In this document: positions 16,986-25,580 of the stretch, piece after piece
Layout: each line of letters starts with the position of its first letter
How positions within the stretch are numbered: the first letter of the stretch is position 1
Assembly: GCA_046348995.1 (NCBI GenBank)
Contig: JAXMDB010000007.1
Coordinates: 186,001-250,000 of the forward strand
Source: JANNSX01 sp046348995
Lineage (GTDB): Bacteria; Pseudomonadota; Alphaproteobacteria; Rhizobiales; Hyphomicrobiaceae
Length of the DNA stretch: 64,000 bases
Direction: 5' to 3'
Position numbers and translations under genes: made by a program
Notes under the pieces: model-generated
Database searches by the model: none
What the model was told of the DNA's origin: nothing
What the model saw: only the letters and a program-made list of their open reading frames with translations

Positions 16986-18083
16986 ATGTCCCGTCCCACG
17001 CCCCAGCCGGGCATCCTCGACATCGCCCCCTACATTCCCGGCGAGAGCGCCGTGCCGGGAGGCGTCAAACCGATCAAGCTGTCGTCGAACGAGTCGGCGC
17101 TCGGACCGAGCCCGAAGGCCGTCGAAGCCGTGCGTGCCGAGGCGGCAAATCTCGCCCGCTACCCGGACGGCTCGGCGACGGCGCTGCGCCAGGCGCTCGC
17201 CACCCACTACGGCCTCAATGCCGACCGCATCGTCTGCGGCGCAGGCTCCGACGAGCTTTTGAGTCTCATCGCCAACGTCTATTTGGGCCCCGGCACCGAG
17301 GCGATCTACACCGCGCACGGCTTTCTCGTGTACCCGATCGCCACGAAGGCGGCGGGCGCGACGCCGGTCGTCGTGCCGGAAAAGAACCTGCACACGGACG
17401 TCGATGCGATCCTCGCTGCCGTGACGCCCCGCACGCGCCTCGTCTGGCTCGCCAATCCCAACAATCCGACCGGCACCTACATTCCCTTCGACGAGGTGAA
17501 GCGGCTGCATCGCGCGCTCCCTGGCAACGTCGTGCTCGTGCTCGACGCGGCCTATGCCGAGTTCGTGCGCAAGAACGACTACGAGGCCGGCCTCGAGCTG
17601 GTCGCGACGAACGAGAACGTCGTCATGACGCGGACGTTCTCCAAGATCTACGGCCTCGCCGGCACGCGCATCGGCTGGGCCTACTGCCCCGAGACGATGG
17701 CCGATCTTCTCAATCGCATCCGCGGTCCGTTCAACGTCACGAGTGCCGCGATCGCAGCCGGCGTCGCGGCGCTGACCGACCGCGCGCACTTCGATGCCAA
17801 CCTCGCTCACAACGACCGCTGGCTCACACGGCTTTCCGAAGCGCTGACGGCGATCGGCCTCAAGGTGACGCCGAGCGTCTGCAATTTCCACCTCGTGCAA
17901 TTCCCCGAGAGTGGGCCCAAGACCGCACCGGCGGCCGATGCTTTCCTCAAGTCGAAGAGCATTATCCTGAGGCGCATGGACGGCTACGGTCTCAAGAACG
18001 CCCTGCGGCTGACCATCGGCACCGAGGCCGAGAACGAGGCCGTCATCGCGGCGCTGCGCGACTTCATGGGGGCAAAGGCATGA
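16986..18083 (+). CDS. hisC: Histidinol-phosphate aminotransferase
   Basis: A 365-residue fold-type I PLP aminotransferase of HisC length. Recognisable parts are K-L-S-S-N-E-S-A-L-G-P-S-P near 30, A-N-P-N-N-P-T-G-T-Y near 155 and the PLP lysine in T-R-T-F-S-K-I-Y-G-L-A-G-T-R-I-G-W. It transfers the amino group from glutamate to imidazole-acetol phosphate. Its stop overlaps the start of tyrC by four bases. In alphaproteobacteria this pair often serves both histidine and aromatic amino acid synthesis, because HisC-like enzymes can also aminate prephenate or aromatic keto acids. Confidence 0.94.
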   Translation: MSRPTPQPGILDIAPYIPGESAVPGGVKPIKLSSNESALGPSPKAVEAVRAEAANLARYPDGSATALRQALATHYGLNADRIVCGAGSDELLSLIANVYLGPGTEAIYTAHGFLVYPIATKAAGATPVVVPEKNLHTDVDAILAAVTPRTRLVWLANPNNPTGTYIPFDEVKRLHRALPGNVVLVLDAAYAEFVRKNDYEAGLELVATNENVVMTRTFSKIYGLAGTRIGWAYCPETMADLLNRIRGPFNVTSAAIAAGVAALTDRAHFDANLAHNDRWLTRLSEALTAIGLKVTPSVCNFHLVQFPESGPKTAPAADAFLKSKSIILRRMDGYGLKNALRLTIGTEAENEAVIAALRDFMGAKA

Positions 18084-19024
18084 GCGCGCCCCTGTTCGAG
18101 CGCGTCGCGCTCATCGGCATCGGCCTCATCGGCTCGTCTTTGAGCCATGCCATGCGGCGGCGCGGTCTTGCGCGCGAGATCGTCGGCCACGCCAAGAGTG
18201 CGGAGACCCGCGCGAAAGCGCTGTCGCTCGGCCTCGTCACGAAAGCGTTCGAGACGGCGGAAGCCGCCGTCGAGGGCGCCGATCTCGTGATCTTGTGCGC
18301 GCCTGTGGGGGCGTGCGGTCCGATTGCCGAGCGCATCGGGCCGAAGCTCGCCAAGGGCGCCATCGTCACCGACGTCGGTTCCGTCAAAGGCGCGATCGTG
18401 GCGAGCGTCGGCCCGCATGTGCCGGAGGGCGTGCACTTCGTGCCCGGCCATCCCATCGCCGGCACCGAGTTTTCCGGACCCGAGTCCGGTTTTGCCGAGC
18501 TGTTCGACGGGCGCTGGACGATCCTCACGCCGCCCGACGGCACCGATCCTAAAGCCGTCGCGAAGCTCAAGACCCTCTGGGAAGCCTGCGGCTCCAACGT
18601 CGAGATCATGTCGCCCGACCACCACGACCTCGTGCTCGCCATCACGAGCCACGTGCCGCATCTGATCGCCTACAACATCGTCGGCACGGCGGACGATCTC
18701 GAAGCCGTCACGAAGTCCGAGGTGATCAAGTTCTCGGCCGGCGGCTTCCGCGATTTCACGCGCATTGCCGCTTCCGATCCCATCATGTGGCGCGACGTCT
18801 TCCTCAACAACAAGGAGGCGGTGCTCGAGATGCTCGGCCGCTTCAACGAGGATCTCGCACAGCTGCAGCGCGCCATCCGCTGGGGCGACGGGGCGATGCT
18901 GGAAGCCTTCTTCACACGCACACGGGCCATCCGCCGCGGCATCGTCGCCGCCGGACAGGATACGGCCGGGAGGTCGCTTTACCAGAGCCGCACCGCCCAA
19001 GAGCCGCCGGTGAAGACGGACTGA
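18080..19024 (+). CDS. tyrC: Prephenate/arogenate (cyclohexadienyl) dehydrogenase
   Basis: A 314-residue protein with an N-terminal Rossmann fold (A-L-I-G-I-G-L-I-G-S-S-L, about 10-21) and a helical C-terminal domain. Diagnostic segments are T-D-V-G-S-V-K, the catalytic H-P-I-A-G-T-E-F-S-G-P-E-S-G, and L-A-I-T-S-H-V-P-H-L-I-A. It makes 4-hydroxyphenylpyruvate or tyrosine from prephenate or arogenate with NAD(P). The ATGA overlap with hisC indicates a coupled operon. Its 3' side is followed by a family D repeat that may end transcription. Confidence 0.93.
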   Translation: MSAPLFERVALIGIGLIGSSLSHAMRRRGLAREIVGHAKSAETRAKALSLGLVTKAFETAEAAVEGADLVILCAPVGACGPIAERIGPKLAKGAIVTDVGSVKGAIVASVGPHVPEGVHFVPGHPIAGTEFSGPESGFAELFDGRWTILTPPDGTDPKAVAKLKTLWEACGSNVEIMSPDHHDLVLAITSHVPHLIAYNIVGTADDLEAVTKSEVIKFSAGGFRDFTRIAASDPIMWRDVFLNNKEAVLEMLGRFNEDLAQLQRAIRWGDGAMLEAFFTRTRAIRRGIVAAGQDTAGRSLYQSRTAQEPPVKTD

Positions 19025-19077
19025 TGACATGGCACAGAGCCTCAGAGTCACTGTGCGCGATGCGGTCGTAGTGGGAT

Positions 19078-19224
19078 CCCCTCCCCCCTTGAGGGGGAGG
19101 GCTAGGGTGGGGGGGCTCCGGCGGCTTGCGAGTCCGCGTCATTCCCCCCATCCCAAGCGCCCAAGGACTTGCTCGCTTCGCTCCCAAGCCCAGGGCGCTT
19201 GGCCTTCCCCCTCACGGGGGGAAG
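19078..19224. repeat. Family D long palindromic repeat, copy 2
   Basis: It begins CCTCCCCCCTTGAGGGGG and ends CCTTCCCCCTCACGGGGGG. Inner arms are CCCATCCCAAGCGC and GGGCGCTTGG, and a third, short hairpin (CTTGCTCGCTTCGCTCCC) sits in the centre. It occupies most of the 246-bp gap between tyrC and chaC, two genes on the same strand. Confidence 0.9.
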
Positions 19225-19270
19225 GGAGCCCTCGACGCGTCCGACTTCACAGTTTGGATTGACGGCCGCC

Positions 19271-19957
19271 ATGTCCGACCTCTGGGTGTTCGGCTACGGC
19301 TCGCTGATGTGGAACCCGGGCTTCCCCTACGAGGAGGCCCAGCACGCCGTTCTGACCGGCTATCACCGCGCGCTCTGCGTCTACTCGACCGAGTATCGCG
19401 GCACGCCCGAGCGGCCGGGCCTCGTCTTCGGCCTCGACCAGGGCGGCAGTTGCGAAGGCGTCGCCTTCCTGGTGCCGGCGCCGTCGCGACCGGCGACGCT
19501 CGCCTATTTGGCCGAGCGCGAGCTCATCACCGGCATCTACCGGCTCGGGCATCGCACTGTCGCTCTCGAGGACGGCAGCGGTCGGCAGGTCTTAGCATTG
19601 TGCTGCCTCGTCGAGCGGCGGCATCCGCAGTATGCGGGCCGGCTCTCGCTCGCCGCGCAGGCTGCGATCGTGCGCTCGAGCCGTGGCCGCTCCGGCCTCG
19701 ACATGGACTATGTGCTGTCGACCCACCGGCATCTGAAGGAGCTCGGCATCCGCGATCGCGCGCTCGATCGGGTCGTCGGCCTCGTCGGCACCTGCTGGCA
19801 TATGCCGTCTGGCGAGATGAGCCCGCGCGAGCGCGCCCGCCGCTCGCGGCTGATCACGCTGCCGATGCCGGGCCCGAGCGGCTGCGAGCCCAAGCGCCCG
19901 CAACTCCCCGTCATCAAGCTCATGCGCCAGAATCATCGGCGGCGGTTGGGGTTGTAA
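19271..19957 (+). CDS. chaC: Glutathione-specific gamma-glutamylcyclotransferase (ChaC family)
   Basis: The 228-residue protein opens with the family signature V-F-G-Y-G-S-L-M-W-N-P-G at residues 5-16, which binds the gamma-glutamyl group. ChaC enzymes break cytosolic glutathione into 5-oxoproline and Cys-Gly. The start at 19271 puts this signature at the usual distance; upstream in-frame codons are repeat sequence. The 3' end is convergent with the SRAP gene and leaves only 6 bp between the two stop codons. The older link to calcium transport (the cha name) has little support. Confidence 0.92.
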   Translation: MSDLWVFGYGSLMWNPGFPYEEAQHAVLTGYHRALCVYSTEYRGTPERPGLVFGLDQGGSCEGVAFLVPAPSRPATLAYLAERELITGIYRLGHRTVALEDGSGRQVLALCCLVERRHPQYAGRLSLAAQAAIVRSSRGRSGLDMDYVLSTHRHLKELGIRDRALDRVVGLVGTCWHMPSGEMSPRERARRSRLITLPMPGPSGCEPKRPQLPVIKLMRQNHRRRLGL

Positions 19958-19963
19958 GAGATC

Positions 19964-20620
19964 TCAGGGCGCGAGCAGGTCGATCTTGTCGTAGCCCGCC
20001 TGAACCATCCGCATCCGCTCCGGCGGATATTCGGTGAGAAGCGCGCGAGCCTCCGCGGGAGAGCCCTGGAGCCACGTCGCGAAAGCCCGCTCGTCGCCGA
20101 GCAGCACGGGCATCCGCTCATGATTGATCGATCCGACCAAAGTGTTCGGCGTCGTCGTCATGAAGGAGAATACCTCCTGCTCGACGATCTCGCCGTCCTT
20201 CTTCACCGGCCCCCGATAGCGCCGCCAGAGCCCGGCGAACGCAAACAGCGGGCGTGGCTCCTCGCCGGCCAGCGCGAACCAGTGCCAGGTCGCCGGCTTC
20301 ACATCGGCGTTGGGCTCGGCAAAGGAGCTTGCGGGCACCAGGCAGCGCCGCTCCTCGAAGCTCTGCCGCCAGAAGCTACCCTGCACCTTGTCGTCACGCG
20401 TGTTCGTGACCCGCTTCGGCGCCCGGCCCAGTTGCAGGAGCACGAAGCCCCACGCCATCGTCACGAGCTCGCGCGCGCCGTCGGCTTCACGAACGATCGG
20501 AGCGACATGACCCGGAAAGATCGCCGGTAGCGGCTCGACGGACGTCGCGCGATTGTGAGAGATGCCGAACAGGCGCCGGATCGCCTCGACGTTGCGCGTC
20601 ATCGAATAGAGATTGCACAC
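19964..20620 (-). CDS. SOS response-associated peptidase (SRAP, YedK/HMCES family)
   Basis: A 218-residue SRAP protein. It starts M-C-N-L-Y, so removal of Met exposes the catalytic Cys2 that forms a thiazolidine crosslink with abasic sites in single-stranded DNA. Other active-site residues are visible: N73 (V-T-N-T-R), E102 (S-F-A-E-P) and a histidine in I-N-H-E-R-M-P-V-L-L. The family protects abasic sites at replication forks. No LexA-like box was recognised upstream. It is convergent with chaC. Confidence 0.93.
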   Translation of the reverse strand: MCNLYSMTRNVEAIRRLFGISHNRATSVEPLPAIFPGHVAPIVREADGARELVTMAWGFVLLQLGRAPKRVTNTRDDKVQGSFWRQSFEERRCLVPASSFAEPNADVKPATWHWFALAGEEPRPLFAFAGLWRRYRGPVKKDGEIVEQEVFSFMTTTPNTLVGSINHERMPVLLGDERAFATWLQGSPAEARALLTEYPPERMRMVQAGYDKIDLLAP

Positions 20621-20641
20621 GCCGGCTGGCCAGGTTGGTGC

Positions 20642-21070
20642 TCAGCCCGCGCAGGTGGCGATCGGGCGGGCGAGGTCCGCTTGCGCGGCGAGCGTGCCGA
20701 ACTGACCGGCGCGCAGGTCGAACATCAGCGTCGCGCGGGCCGCCTCGCCACGGGCAAGCCCGTGCACGTGCACCTCGTTGGCGCCGAGCACAGCCGCGTG
20801 GCGGCGGATTTCGGCCAAGTTCAGGGACGGCGCGATATCGGCGGTGCGATCGATGCGCAGCGCCTCGCGACGGCCTTCCGCCGTGCGGCGGACGAGGACG
20901 TAGGCCGCATGCTCGACCTCGGGGCAGTCGAGAAGACCGAAAACGCCATGGATGTAGCGGCGGCCCGAGGCACCGCGCCAGATATGCAGGCGGCGCACGC
21001 CGTCGAGCGGCGAGGTCGTGGCGAGGGCCGCGCCTGCGTCGAGCGAACGGGTGTTGGAGATCCTGCTCAT
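20642..21070 (-). CDS. Conserved protein of unknown function
   Basis: A 142-residue protein that I recognise only as a type found in Hyphomicrobiales. The core reads L-H-I-W-R-G-A-S-G-R-R-Y-I-H, then Y-V-L-V-R-R and S-L-N-L-A-E-I-R-R-H-A-A-V-L-G-A-N-E-V-H-V-H. The pattern of alternating strands suggests a small alpha/beta fold, with no catalytic motif and no membrane segment. It lies 182 bp downstream of nrdJ on the same strand and just upstream of the SRAP gene (21 bp), so it may share a transcript with the latter. Confidence 0.7.
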   Translation of the reverse strand: MSRISNTRSLDAGAALATTSPLDGVRRLHIWRGASGRRYIHGVFGLLDCPEVEHAAYVLVRRTAEGRREALRIDRTADIAPSLNLAEIRRHAAVLGANEVHVHGLARGEAARATLMFDLRAGQFGTLAAQADLARPIATCAG

Positions 21071-21252
21071 CTTTGGCCTTTCGGGCGCTTGTCGGCGCCG
21101 TCGGAGCGTGAAGCTTTACAATACGCTTGCAACAGTTGGGAGGATTAATCGGGGTTTCAAGCGGAACTAAGGCGAAAATTCCTTGACACGGAGGTATTCC
21201 CGACCCGCTGCGGCAATAGTGTCGCATGCGGCCAGCGCCTTATCCCCTTGAC

Positions 21253-24200
21253 CTAGCTACATTTCGAGAAGCCGCACGAGGTGCAGAGCCAGCACCCCTC
21301 CTGCACGATGAGGGACGGCATGTTGCACTTGGGGCAGAACTTGCGCGGCCCCGGCGGCGGCCGATCGCCTTGAGCCGAACCCGTCACGGCTTCGATGGGC
21401 TCCCGGCCATTCGAGATGACCTCCATGCCGGGCCTGGGCTCGGGCACCAGGAAGCCGATGTTGATCATGTGCGTCTCGATGATCTCGCCGATGGCGGCGA
21501 GGAGGCTCGGCACGAAGCGTCCGCCCATCCATTGTCCGCCGCGCGGATCGAAGACGGCCTTCAGCTCCTCGACGACGAAGGCGACGTCGCCGCCGCGCCG
21601 GAACACGGCGCTGATCATGCGGGTCAGCGCCACCGTCCAGGCGTAGTGCTCGAGGTTCTTGGAATTGATGAAGACCTCGAACGGCCGCCTGCGCCCATCC
21701 ACCGTCGTGTCGTTGATGGTGATGTACATGGCATGATCGCTGTCGGGCCACTTGAGCTTGTAGGTGTAGCCCTCGAGCACGGGCTCGCGCTGCAAGGGCT
21801 TGGCGAGGCTCGTCATGTCGAGCTCGCGCGCACTTCGCTGTGCGACGGCGGTCGCGCCAGCTACGGGCGCCTCGGACAGCTCCTTCAAAACGGCCCCCGT
21901 CACCGCGTTCGGCCGATAGGTGGTGCAGCCCTTGAGCTTCAGCGCATGCGCCTCGAGATAGATGCTCTCGAAATCCGCGAAACTGATGCCCTCGGGACAG
22001 TTGATCGTCTTGGAGATCGAGGAATCGACGTGCGCCTGCAGCGCCGCCTGCATGGCGAGATGAGCCGAAGGGCTGAGATCCCCCGCCTTCACGAAGGTGT
22101 CCGGTCGCGCCGCCTCGGGACCACGCAGATGCCGGAATAGGCGATGCGCATAGTCCTCGACCACCTCGTGCCGCTCGGCGCCCTCGGGCGTGAGGATGCG
22201 GCGGTCGTAGCGGAAGTCGAACACCGGCTCGATGCCGCTCGACACATTGCCGGCCAAGAGCGAGATCGTGCCCGTTGGCGCGATCGAGGTGAGGAGACCG
22301 TTGCGGATGCCGTGCTTGGCGATCGCCTTGCGCAGCGCCGAATCCTTGCGCGCGATCCTGGGCGCAGCGAGATAGGCTTTGGCGTCGAACAGCGGAAACG
22401 CGCCCTTCTCGCGCGCGAGCTCGACACTTTCGGCATAGGCGGCGGCCTCGATCGCCGCCATGACCCTTTGCGCGAGCGCCCGTCCGCGCTCGCTGCCATA
22501 GGGTGCGCCGAGCATGATCAGCGCATCGGCGAGGCCCGTGACACCCAGTCCGATCCGGCGCTTCGCCTTTGCCTCCTTGCGCTGCGGTTTCAAAGGATAG
22601 CGTGAGATATCGATGACGTTGTCGAGGAAGCGAATGGCCGTGCCGGCGAGCGCGGCCAGTCGCGTTTCATCGAGGCTGGCATTTTCCGCGAACGGGTTCT
22701 TCACGAGCCGCGTCAGATTGATCGATCCGAGCAGGCAGGCGCCGTAGGGCGGCAACGGCTGCTCGCCGCAGTTGTGGGCGTGCAGGCCATTGGCGTCGAA
22801 GCAGTTGACGCCGGGGACGGCGACGTCGAACACCTCTTCGACGCCGTCGGGAACGAGCCCCCGCACACGCGCCGTGAACCGCTCGCGGTTGAACGAGCGC
22901 TGGTAGCCAGCGAGAGCACGCGCCAGCGCCTGAGCCTTGGAGGTATCCGCGAAGCCAACCTGCTCTCGGAAGCAAACGAGATTGTCGCCCCTGACGATGA
23001 GCTCGTACTGGGCTGCAGTCGGATAGCTGCGCGATCCCCCTTTCCCGTCAGGGAGCACCGCTGAGCCGGCCGCGCGGCGGTGATAAATGGCCGAGGCGAT
23101 GCCCAGTCGCAGAAGCATGCGCTGAACCGCTGCGAGCATCGGACGGTCGGATTGCGCCAATCGCACCGACACGCCTTTCTCGTGATTGCCCTGAACCGAG
23201 CCGTCCGCATCGAACAGCCCCCGCAGAACGCCCCGGTGAAACGCGCTCGATGTTCGCTCGATGCCGGGTGTGATCGTCTTGTGGCCGGGACCGAGACCGA
23301 GGCCGAGCGCCAGCTCGCGGAGGCGGCCGAGGACGAGGCGCCGCTCGGCCCTCCCCCCGACGACCTGCCAGCCCTTGAAATCGCTCCGGTGCGGCAATGT
23401 TCTCACCGCGTCGAGCGCTGCGGTCATGACGCCTGTGACGCCGCTCATGGCCACGTCCTGCTCTCCTCCGGCCGCCACGGCCGGCAGCCAGACGGAGAGG
23501 ACGGCCTTGTCCTCCTTGAGCGTGCCGTCGCCGATCAGAAGCCCGATCAGATAGCCTTCCTCGAAGGTGTGGGCGCCTGGCCAGCCGGGAGAGAGACGAT
23601 GATCGCCGATGACGATCTCGTCGCCAGCGACGAGGCTCGATGCGGCACACCATTCGGTCTCGGTGACGTGGCGGGTCATCCGCACGACCCGTTTCACGCG
23701 ATGGTCGGCGGTGAGCCGGAGGCCGTAGCCTTCCACGGTCTCGAGCCGATAGACGGACTTTGTGCCGGAGCTGAAGAAGCCGCGCGTACCAGTTTCATGA
23801 TCGGTGCCATCGATGCGAGCCTCGAACGGTTTGCCGACAAGGTCTGAAACCTGGCGCGGCCCCCCCGACGTCTGCACCCACGTGTCGCCGGTCACGCACG
23901 GATTGGTCGCGCTGATCGTCTCGCAGTACGCCAGGTTGTTCTCGGCGTTGACGCGATCGATGAAGATGACGCCGGGCTCGGCATAGTCGTAGGTGGCGCG
24001 CATGATCTTGCGCCATAATGCTTGGGCTTTGACCGTCCGGAAGACTTGGCCGCCGAACACCAGCGGCCAATCGGCATCGGCTTTCGCCGCTTCGACGAAG
24101 GCGTCGGTCACGAGCACGGAGACGTTGAAGTTGCGCAAGCGCGCGGCATCGGCCTTGGCGTCGATGAAGGTCTCGATGTCGGGGTGATCGCAACGGAGCG

Positions 24201-24711
24201 TTCCCATCATGGCGCCCCGGCGTGCACCGGCCGACATGATGGTGCGGCACATCGCATCCCAGACGTCCATGAAGCTCACCGGCCCCGAGGCGTCGGCGCC
24301 GACGCTTCGAACGAGCGCCCCCTTCGGGCGGAGCGTGGAAAAATCCATGCCGATGCCGCCGCCCTGCTGCATCGTCAGCGCACCTTCCTTGACGCCCTCG
24401 AAAATGGCGGAGAGGTCGTCCTCGATCCGTCCCATGACGAAGCAGTTGAAGAGCGTGACGTCGCGGCCCGTGCCGGCGCCGGCAAGAATGCGGCCGGCGG
24501 GAAGAAAGGCGAAATCCGCCATCGCCTCGTGGAAGCGATCGGCCCAGCGCCGGCTGTGCGACTTCTCGGGCGCCGCCGCGGCTTCGGCGACCCGCCGGAA
24601 GGTATCGTCGATCGTCCGGTCGACCGGCTGACCGGCCTCATCGCGGAGGCGGTATTTGAGGTCCCAGATGTGCTCCGAGATCCCGGAAAAGACCTTGAAT
24701 TCCTGAGGCAT
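21253..24711 (-). CDS. nrdJ: Class II (adenosylcobalamin-dependent) ribonucleotide reductase with an in-frame intein
   Basis: The precursor has 1152 residues; removing the intein (272-647) leaves a 776-residue NrdJ. N-terminal class II features include F-L-P-A-G-R-I-L-A-G-A-G and the redox Cys in L-F-N-C-F-V. The radical-cysteine motif N-P-C-G-E-Q-P-L is split by the intein, so C648 becomes the thiyl-radical cysteine, with N270 and E650 as partners. A P-T-G-T-I-S phosphate-binding loop and a C-terminal zinc-ribbon-like C-P-K-C ... C-W-L-C-T-S-C tail follow. The enzyme makes deoxyribonucleotides without oxygen or an iron centre, using vitamin B12. Activity should require splicing. A promoter-like pair and a 17-bp palindrome lie upstream. 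No B12 riboswitch was seen. Confidence 0.96.
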   Translation of the reverse strand: MPQEFKVFSGISEHIWDLKYRLRDEAGQPVDRTIDDTFRRVAEAAAAPEKSHSRRWADRFHEAMADFAFLPAGRILAGAGTGRDVTLFNCFVMGRIEDDLSAIFEGVKEGALTMQQGGGIGMDFSTLRPKGALVRSVGADASGPVSFMDVWDAMCRTIMSAGARRGAMMGTLRCDHPDIETFIDAKADAARLRNFNVSVLVTDAFVEAAKADADWPLVFGGQVFRTVKAQALWRKIMRATYDYAEPGVIFIDRVNAENNLAYCETISATNPCVTGDTWVQTSGGPRQVSDLVGKPFEARIDGTDHETGTRGFFSSGTKSVYRLETVEGYGLRLTADHRVKRVVRMTRHVTETEWCAASSLVAGDEIVIGDHRLSPGWPGAHTFEEGYLIGLLIGDGTLKEDKAVLSVWLPAVAAGGEQDVAMSGVTGVMTAALDAVRTLPHRSDFKGWQVVGGRAERRLVLGRLRELALGLGLGPGHKTITPGIERTSSAFHRGVLRGLFDADGSVQGNHEKGVSVRLAQSDRPMLAAVQRMLLRLGIASAIYHRRAAGSAVLPDGKGGSRSYPTAAQYELIVRGDNLVCFREQVGFADTSKAQALARALAGYQRSFNRERFTARVRGLVPDGVEEVFDVAVPGVNCFDANGLHAHNCGEQPLPPYGACLLGSINLTRLVKNPFAENASLDETRLAALAGTAIRFLDNVIDISRYPLKPQRKEAKAKRRIGLGVTGLADALIMLGAPYGSERGRALAQRVMAAIEAAAYAESVELAREKGAFPLFDAKAYLAAPRIARKDSALRKAIAKHGIRNGLLTSIAPTGTISLLAGNVSSGIEPVFDFRYDRRILTPEGAERHEVVEDYAHRLFRHLRGPEAARPDTFVKAGDLSPSAHLAMQAALQAHVDSSISKTINCPEGISFADFESIYLEAHALKLKGCTTYRPNAVTGAVLKELSEAPVAGATAVAQRSARELDMTSLAKPLQREPVLEGYTYKLKWPDSDHAMYITINDTTVDGRRRPFEVFINSKNLEHYAWTVALTRMISAVFRRGGDVAFVVEELKAVFDPRGGQWMGGRFVPSLLAAIGEIIETHMINIGFLVPEPRPGMEVISNGREPIEAVTGSAQGDRPPPGPRKFCPKCNMPSLIVQEGCWLCTSCGFSKCS
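22771..23898 (-). other. Intein with LAGLIDADG homing endonuclease inside nrdJ
   Basis: The insert covers residues 272-647 (376 aa). Block A is C-V-T-G-D-T-W-V, block B contains the T-A-D-H signature, and block F/G ends F-D-A-N-G-L-H-A-H-N directly before extein C648. Thus C272 (first nucleophile), H646-N647 and C648 (+1 nucleophile) are all intact. Two dodecapeptide motifs, Y-L-I-G-L-L-I-G-D-G-T-L (387-398) and L-R-G-L-F-D-A-D-G (496-504), keep both catalytic Asp residues (D395, D503). Splicing and endonuclease parts therefore both look functional. The reading frame is continuous through the insert. Confidence 0.95.
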
Positions 24712-24745
24712 GCCCTCTCCGCTGGTCCTCGGGCCGAGCTTGAGA

Positions 24746-24774
24746 AGACTACCTCAAAAGAGCGTCGCGGTCAA
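24746..24774 (-). promoter_or_regulatory. Putative nrdJ promoter
   Basis: On the complement TTGACC (24769-24774) and TAGTCT (24746-24751) are separated by 17 bp, about 35 bp before the nrdJ ATG. The -35 element overlaps the left edge of the palindrome at 24771-24787. Pattern match only. Confidence 0.42.
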
Positions 24775-24787
24775 GAAATGTTCTTGA
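24771..24787. promoter_or_regulatory. Perfect 17-bp palindrome ahead of nrdJ, operator-like
   Basis: TCAAGAA-ATG-TTCTTGA is a perfect 7-bp inverted repeat with a 3-bp spacer, located between plsC and nrdJ and touching the putative -35 box. Its core AGAA-N3-TTCT equals the core of the iron control element recognised by Irr in Hyphomicrobiales (TTTAGAANNNTTCTAAA), but the outer bases differ. Binding by Irr is therefore only a suggestion. Confidence 0.5.
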
Positions 24788-24793
24788 TTTGTA

Positions 24794-25576
24794 CTAAACG
24801 AGAGATCCGTTCTCCGATGCGGTCTCGGGGGGCAGCGCCGGCATGGGCGGCGGCCGCTTCGACGCCATCGCCTCGGCAATCAGCCGCGCCGAAGCCTCCT
24901 CGATCACCGCTTCGAGCTGCCGTAGAAACTCCTTGCGCGGCAGCCCCGCCGGGATCGGCTCGAGCACCTCGACGATGATCGTGCCGGGATGCCGCCAGAA
25001 CGAGCGGCGCGGCCAGTAGAGACCGGAGTTGAGCGCCATCGGCACACACGGCAATCCGAGACCATCATAGAGCGCCATGATGCCCGGTTTGTAGTCCGGC
25101 GGCGCTCCGGGCGCCCGCCGGTTGCCCTCGGGAAAGATCAGGATCTGACGGCCTTGGTCGCGGCGCGCTTGAGCATCTTTCAGCATCTGCTTCAGCGCAC
25201 TCGCCCGCTTCTCGCGCTCGACGAAGATCATCTCGAACTTACGCGAGAACCAGCCGTAGAAGGGGATCTTCAGCAGCTCGGACTTCATGACGAGCGCGGG
25301 ATCGGCAAACAGCGGCACGAGCGCGAAAGTGTCCCACGCCGACTGGTGCTTGGAGGCGACGAGCGCGGCGCCACTGGGGAGGCGATCGCGGCCCCGCACC
25401 TCCATGCGGATGCCGGCGATCCAGCGCAGGAGAAAGAGCGACACGCGGGCATGGAACGCGAGGCCCGCCATGGCCCACGACCGGGGGCCTAAGAGCAGCG
25501 GGCTCCCCAGCACGAGAATGAGCGCGCTCGCGATGTAGAAGGCCAGGTTGAACAGGATCGAGCGCAGGACGGTCAT
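24794..25576 (-). CDS. plsC: 1-acyl-sn-glycerol-3-phosphate acyltransferase
   Basis: A 260-residue membrane-associated acyltransferase. An N-terminal hydrophobic segment (about 8-30) is followed by the catalytic H-X4-D box, K-H-Q-S-A-W-D-T (H77, D82), and by F-P-E-G-N-R-R, the usual F-P-E-G-T-R glycerol-phosphate site with Asn for Thr. It acylates lysophosphatidate to phosphatidate in phospholipid synthesis. The start at 25576 fits the family and lies 4 bp after the ydcF stop, so the two genes are co-transcribed. The C-terminus has a Pro-rich tail. Confidence 0.92.
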   Translation of the reverse strand: MTVLRSILFNLAFYIASALILVLGSPLLLGPRSWAMAGLAFHARVSLFLLRWIAGIRMEVRGRDRLPSGAALVASKHQSAWDTFALVPLFADPALVMKSELLKIPFYGWFSRKFEMIFVEREKRASALKQMLKDAQARRDQGRQILIFPEGNRRAPGAPPDYKPGIMALYDGLGLPCVPMALNSGLYWPRRSFWRHPGTIIVEVLEPIPAGLPRKEFLRQLEAVIEEASARLIAEAMASKRPPPMPALPPETASENGSLV

Positions 25577-25580
25577 CGGC

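Noticed and set aside
21253..21900. Long open frames on the plus strand across nrdJ
   Set aside because: Off-frame readings of a high-GC gene; they are rich in Arg, Ala and Gly and resemble no family, and nrdJ has clear domain motifs.
24712..24793. B12 riboswitch ahead of nrdJ
   Set aside because: The gap is only 82 bp and lacks the B12-box sequence; the palindrome and promoter explain it better.
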